NCBI RefSeq assembly: GCF_001425045.1
Contig: NZ_LMDJ01000023.1
Span: 261,420-325,419 of the forward strand
From: Massilia sp. Root351
Lineage (GTDB): Bacteria; Pseudomonadota; Gammaproteobacteria; Burkholderiales; Burkholderiaceae_D
Reading direction: 5' to 3'
Length of the DNA: 64,000 nucleotides
Part shown: piece by piece, positions 62,599 through 64,000 of the stretch
How the letters are laid out: each line of letters begins with the position of its first letter
Position numbering within the stretch: the first letter of the stretch is position 1
Notes under the pieces: model-generated
The model's input: the letters and a program-made list of their open reading frames with translations, nothing else
What the model was told of the DNA's origin: nothing
Database searches by the model: none
Made by a program: the position numbers and the translations under genes

Positions 62599-63296
62599 TC
62601 GAGATGGGTTCGACCCTGATGCGGGGTGCGGTGATCGGCTTCGCCATCGCGGCGCCGGTGGGCCCGGTGGGCCTGCTGTGCATCCGCCGCACCTTCGCCC
62701 ACGGCGCCCGCACCGGGCTGGCGTCCGGCTTGGGCGCGGCCACGGCGGACGCCATGTACGGATTGATCGCGGCCCTGGGCATCAGCGCCGTTGCAGCGCT
62801 GCTGCTGGAACATGCGGCGCTGCTGCGCATGGTCGGCGGCTTGCTGATGGCCGGACTAGGAATTGCCGCGCTGCGCCGCGCCCGCGCGATGCAGGCGCCG
62901 GCGCCCGTCGCGCACGGCCAGCAGGGCCAGGCTGCGGCCGCCCAGCCGCCGTCGGCGGACGCAGCCGCCGCGCCCCTCGCGGCGACAGCGCGCGGCCTGT
63001 TCGGCGCTTTCGGCAGCACCTTCGCGCTGACTGCCTCCAGCCCGATGACCATCCTCTCCTTCGCCGGCCTGCTGGCGGCCCTGGCGCCCCCCGATGGCAG
63101 CATGGCCGGCGGCCTGCTGCTGGTGGCCGGCGTGTTCGCCGGTTCCATCGCATGGTGGGCGCTGCTGGTGGGCGGCGTGGCCGCCAGCCGCAAGGCGGTT
63201 TCGCCTGGAATCCTGCGCATCATCGAAGCGGTATCGGGATGCGCCTTGCTGGCCTTCGCTGCCTGGTCGCTGATCACCGGGATGACAATGGCCTGA
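62595..63296 (+). CDS. LysE-family amino acid exporter
   Basis: A 233-residue inner-membrane exporter. Marks are GFAIAAPVGPVGLLCIRRTFAHGARTG, GLGAATADAMYGLIAALG and STFALTASSPMTILSF. An Ala/Gln-rich insertion (about 105-130) replaces the usual loop between helices 3 and 4. Translationally coupled to the Lrp-type regulator before it. Confidence 0.9.
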   Translation: MIEMGSTLMRGAVIGFAIAAPVGPVGLLCIRRTFAHGARTGLASGLGAATADAMYGLIAALGISAVAALLLEHAALLRMVGGLLMAGLGIAALRRARAMQAPAPVAHGQQGQAAAAQPPSADAAAAPLAATARGLFGAFGSTFALTASSPMTILSFAGLLAALAPPDGSMAGGLLLVAGVFAGSIAWWALLVGGVAASRKAVSPGILRIIEAVSGCALLAFAAWSLITGMTMA

Positions 63297-63310
63297 TCAA
63301 TGGCCTGATC
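63287..63310 (+). repeat. 12-bp tandem duplication across the LysE stop codon
   Basis: AATGGCCTGATC occurs twice in a row (63287-63298, 63299-63310), the first copy containing the TGA stop. Likely a slippage duplication of no clear effect. Confidence 0.6.
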
Positions 63311-63346
63311 GGATCCTGAAAACGGTGCTAAAGTAGCAGGCAGCCC

Positions 63347-64000
63347 ATGCCTATTCATTACGCCCGAAAACTCACCGGCAGCAAACGCAGCCCCGACGGC
63401 AACCGCCACCTTGGCGTGCTGTTGTGCTTTGTCGCCGGCGCGATCAACGCGGGCGGCTTCCTGGCCGTGCGCCAATACACTTCCCACATGACCGGCATCG
63501 TGTCCGACATGGCCGACAACCTGGCGCTGGGCGCTTACCGCCTGGTGCTGCCGGGCCTGGGCGCTCTGCTGTCCTTCCTCGCCGGCGCGGCTTGTTCGGC
63601 CATCATGGTCAATTACGCGCGCCGGCGCCGGATGCACGGCGAGTATGCACTGCCCTTGCTGCTGGAAGCCTTGCTGCTGCTGGGCTTCGGCGTTTTGGGC
63701 GCGCAACTGGCGGACATTGCCGGCCTGTTTGTTCCGCTCACCGTGATGACGCTGTGCTTCATCATGGGCCTGCAGAACGCGCTGATCACCAAGATCTCGA
63801 AGGCCGAGATCCGTACCACCCACATCACCGGTATCGTGACCGACATCGGCATTGAGTTGGGCAAGCTGGCGTACTGGAACGGGCGCGAACTGCAGCCGGG
63901 CCAGCACCGCGTGCAAGCCAACGGCGAGCGCCTGTGGCTGCTGGTGACGCTGGTATCCGCGTTCTTTGCCGGCGGCGTGTCCGGCGCGCTGGGCTTCCAG
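63347..64000 (+). CDS. DUF1275 (YoaK family) membrane protein, cut by window edge
   Basis: The first 218 codons of a DUF1275 protein. Marks are CFVAGAINAGGFLAVRQYTSHMTG near the start and CFIMGLQNALITKISK with RTTHITGIVTDIG later. About five or six helices are visible, with a last one beginning LWLLVTLVSAFFAGG. The family is typically 220-240 residues, so only a small C-terminal part is missing. Function unknown. Confidence 0.88.
   Translation, partial: MPIHYARKLTGSKRSPDGNRHLGVLLCFVAGAINAGGFLAVRQYTSHMTGIVSDMADNLALGAYRLVLPGLGALLSFLAGAACSAIMVNYARRRRMHGEYALPLLLEALLLLGFGVLGAQLADIAGLFVPLTVMTLCFIMGLQNALITKISKAEIRTTHITGIVTDIGIELGKLAYWNGRELQPGQHRVQANGERLWLLVTLVSAFFAGGVSGALGFQ

Noticed and set aside
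1..64000. tRNA, rRNA, CRISPR arrays, insertion sequences or prophage genes
   Set aside because: Looked for and not seen; gaps are too short and no transposase, integrase or repeat-spacer pattern appears.

Overview
The window looks like chromosomal DNA of a high-GC, gene-dense Betaproteobacterium. The best fit is the Massilia/Duganella/Janthinobacterium group of the Oxalobacteraceae. This is inferred from protein content: PEP-CTERM/post-PEP-CTERM proteins, two TonB-dependent receptors, large c-di-GMP sensor proteins, a beta-propeller phytase and a PhcB-like methyltransferase. I saw no rRNA, tRNA, CRISPR array, insertion sequence or phage genes. Coding density is very high, and no gap between genes exceeds 300 bases. 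Many long open frames on the opposite strand are GC-driven shadows and were left out.

Layout. 1-10.9 kb (minus strand): a truncated acetolactate-synthase-like enzyme, then a block of two paralogous periplasmic binding proteins, a 1498-residue hybrid kinase/GGDEF/EAL protein and a TonB receptor. 11-15.1 kb (minus): a TonB-like membrane protein, an EamA exporter, a secreted PA-domain metalloprotease, and a PEP-CTERM protein fused to a post-PEP-CTERM domain. 15.2-19.1 kb: an enoyl-CoA hydratase family protein, msbA, and an AI-2E family permease. 19.1-24 kb: two related c-type cytochromes and a caa3-type oxidase whose subunit I is fused to a subunit III-like tail. 24-28.8 kb: DUF481 protein, an SDR/LysR pair, an Lrp regulator, an IlvM-like ACT protein and a purine permease. 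28.8-35.3 kb (minus): a TonB receptor and phytase (coupled), then an ABC-F ATPase with a striking leader. 35.4-45.2 kb: a degenerate-GGDEF membrane protein coupled to an AraC regulator, a sensor kinase, an iron-redox-type protein, a chemoreceptor and a PAS diguanylate cyclase. 45.2-51 kb: a deacetylase-caspase-EF-hand-TPR fusion, a HAD phosphatase, a frameshifted glycosyltransferase and a flavodoxin-type reductase. 51-58.4 kb: a second chemoreceptor, then a four-gene cluster (methyltransferase, membrane kinase, response regulator, GAF kinase) resembling the phc quorum-sensing system. 58.4-64 kb: small metabolic and regulatory genes, a large cruciform repeat, a secreted nuclease, an Lrp-LysE pair and a truncated DUF1275 gene.

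The region is rich in signalling: two c-di-GMP enzymes with intact motifs, four histidine kinases, two chemoreceptors and a putative fatty-acid-methyl-ester quorum-sensing locus. The most notable new candidates are (1) a translational attenuator made of an ultra-short open frame (Met-Lys-Lys-stop) and a stem that hides the ribosome-binding site of the ABC-F gene, (2) the phc-like locus with an N-terminally extended synthase, (3) the deacetylase-metacaspase-TPR fusion, and (4) the binding-protein/TonB-receptor/c-di-GMP hybrid kinase block.
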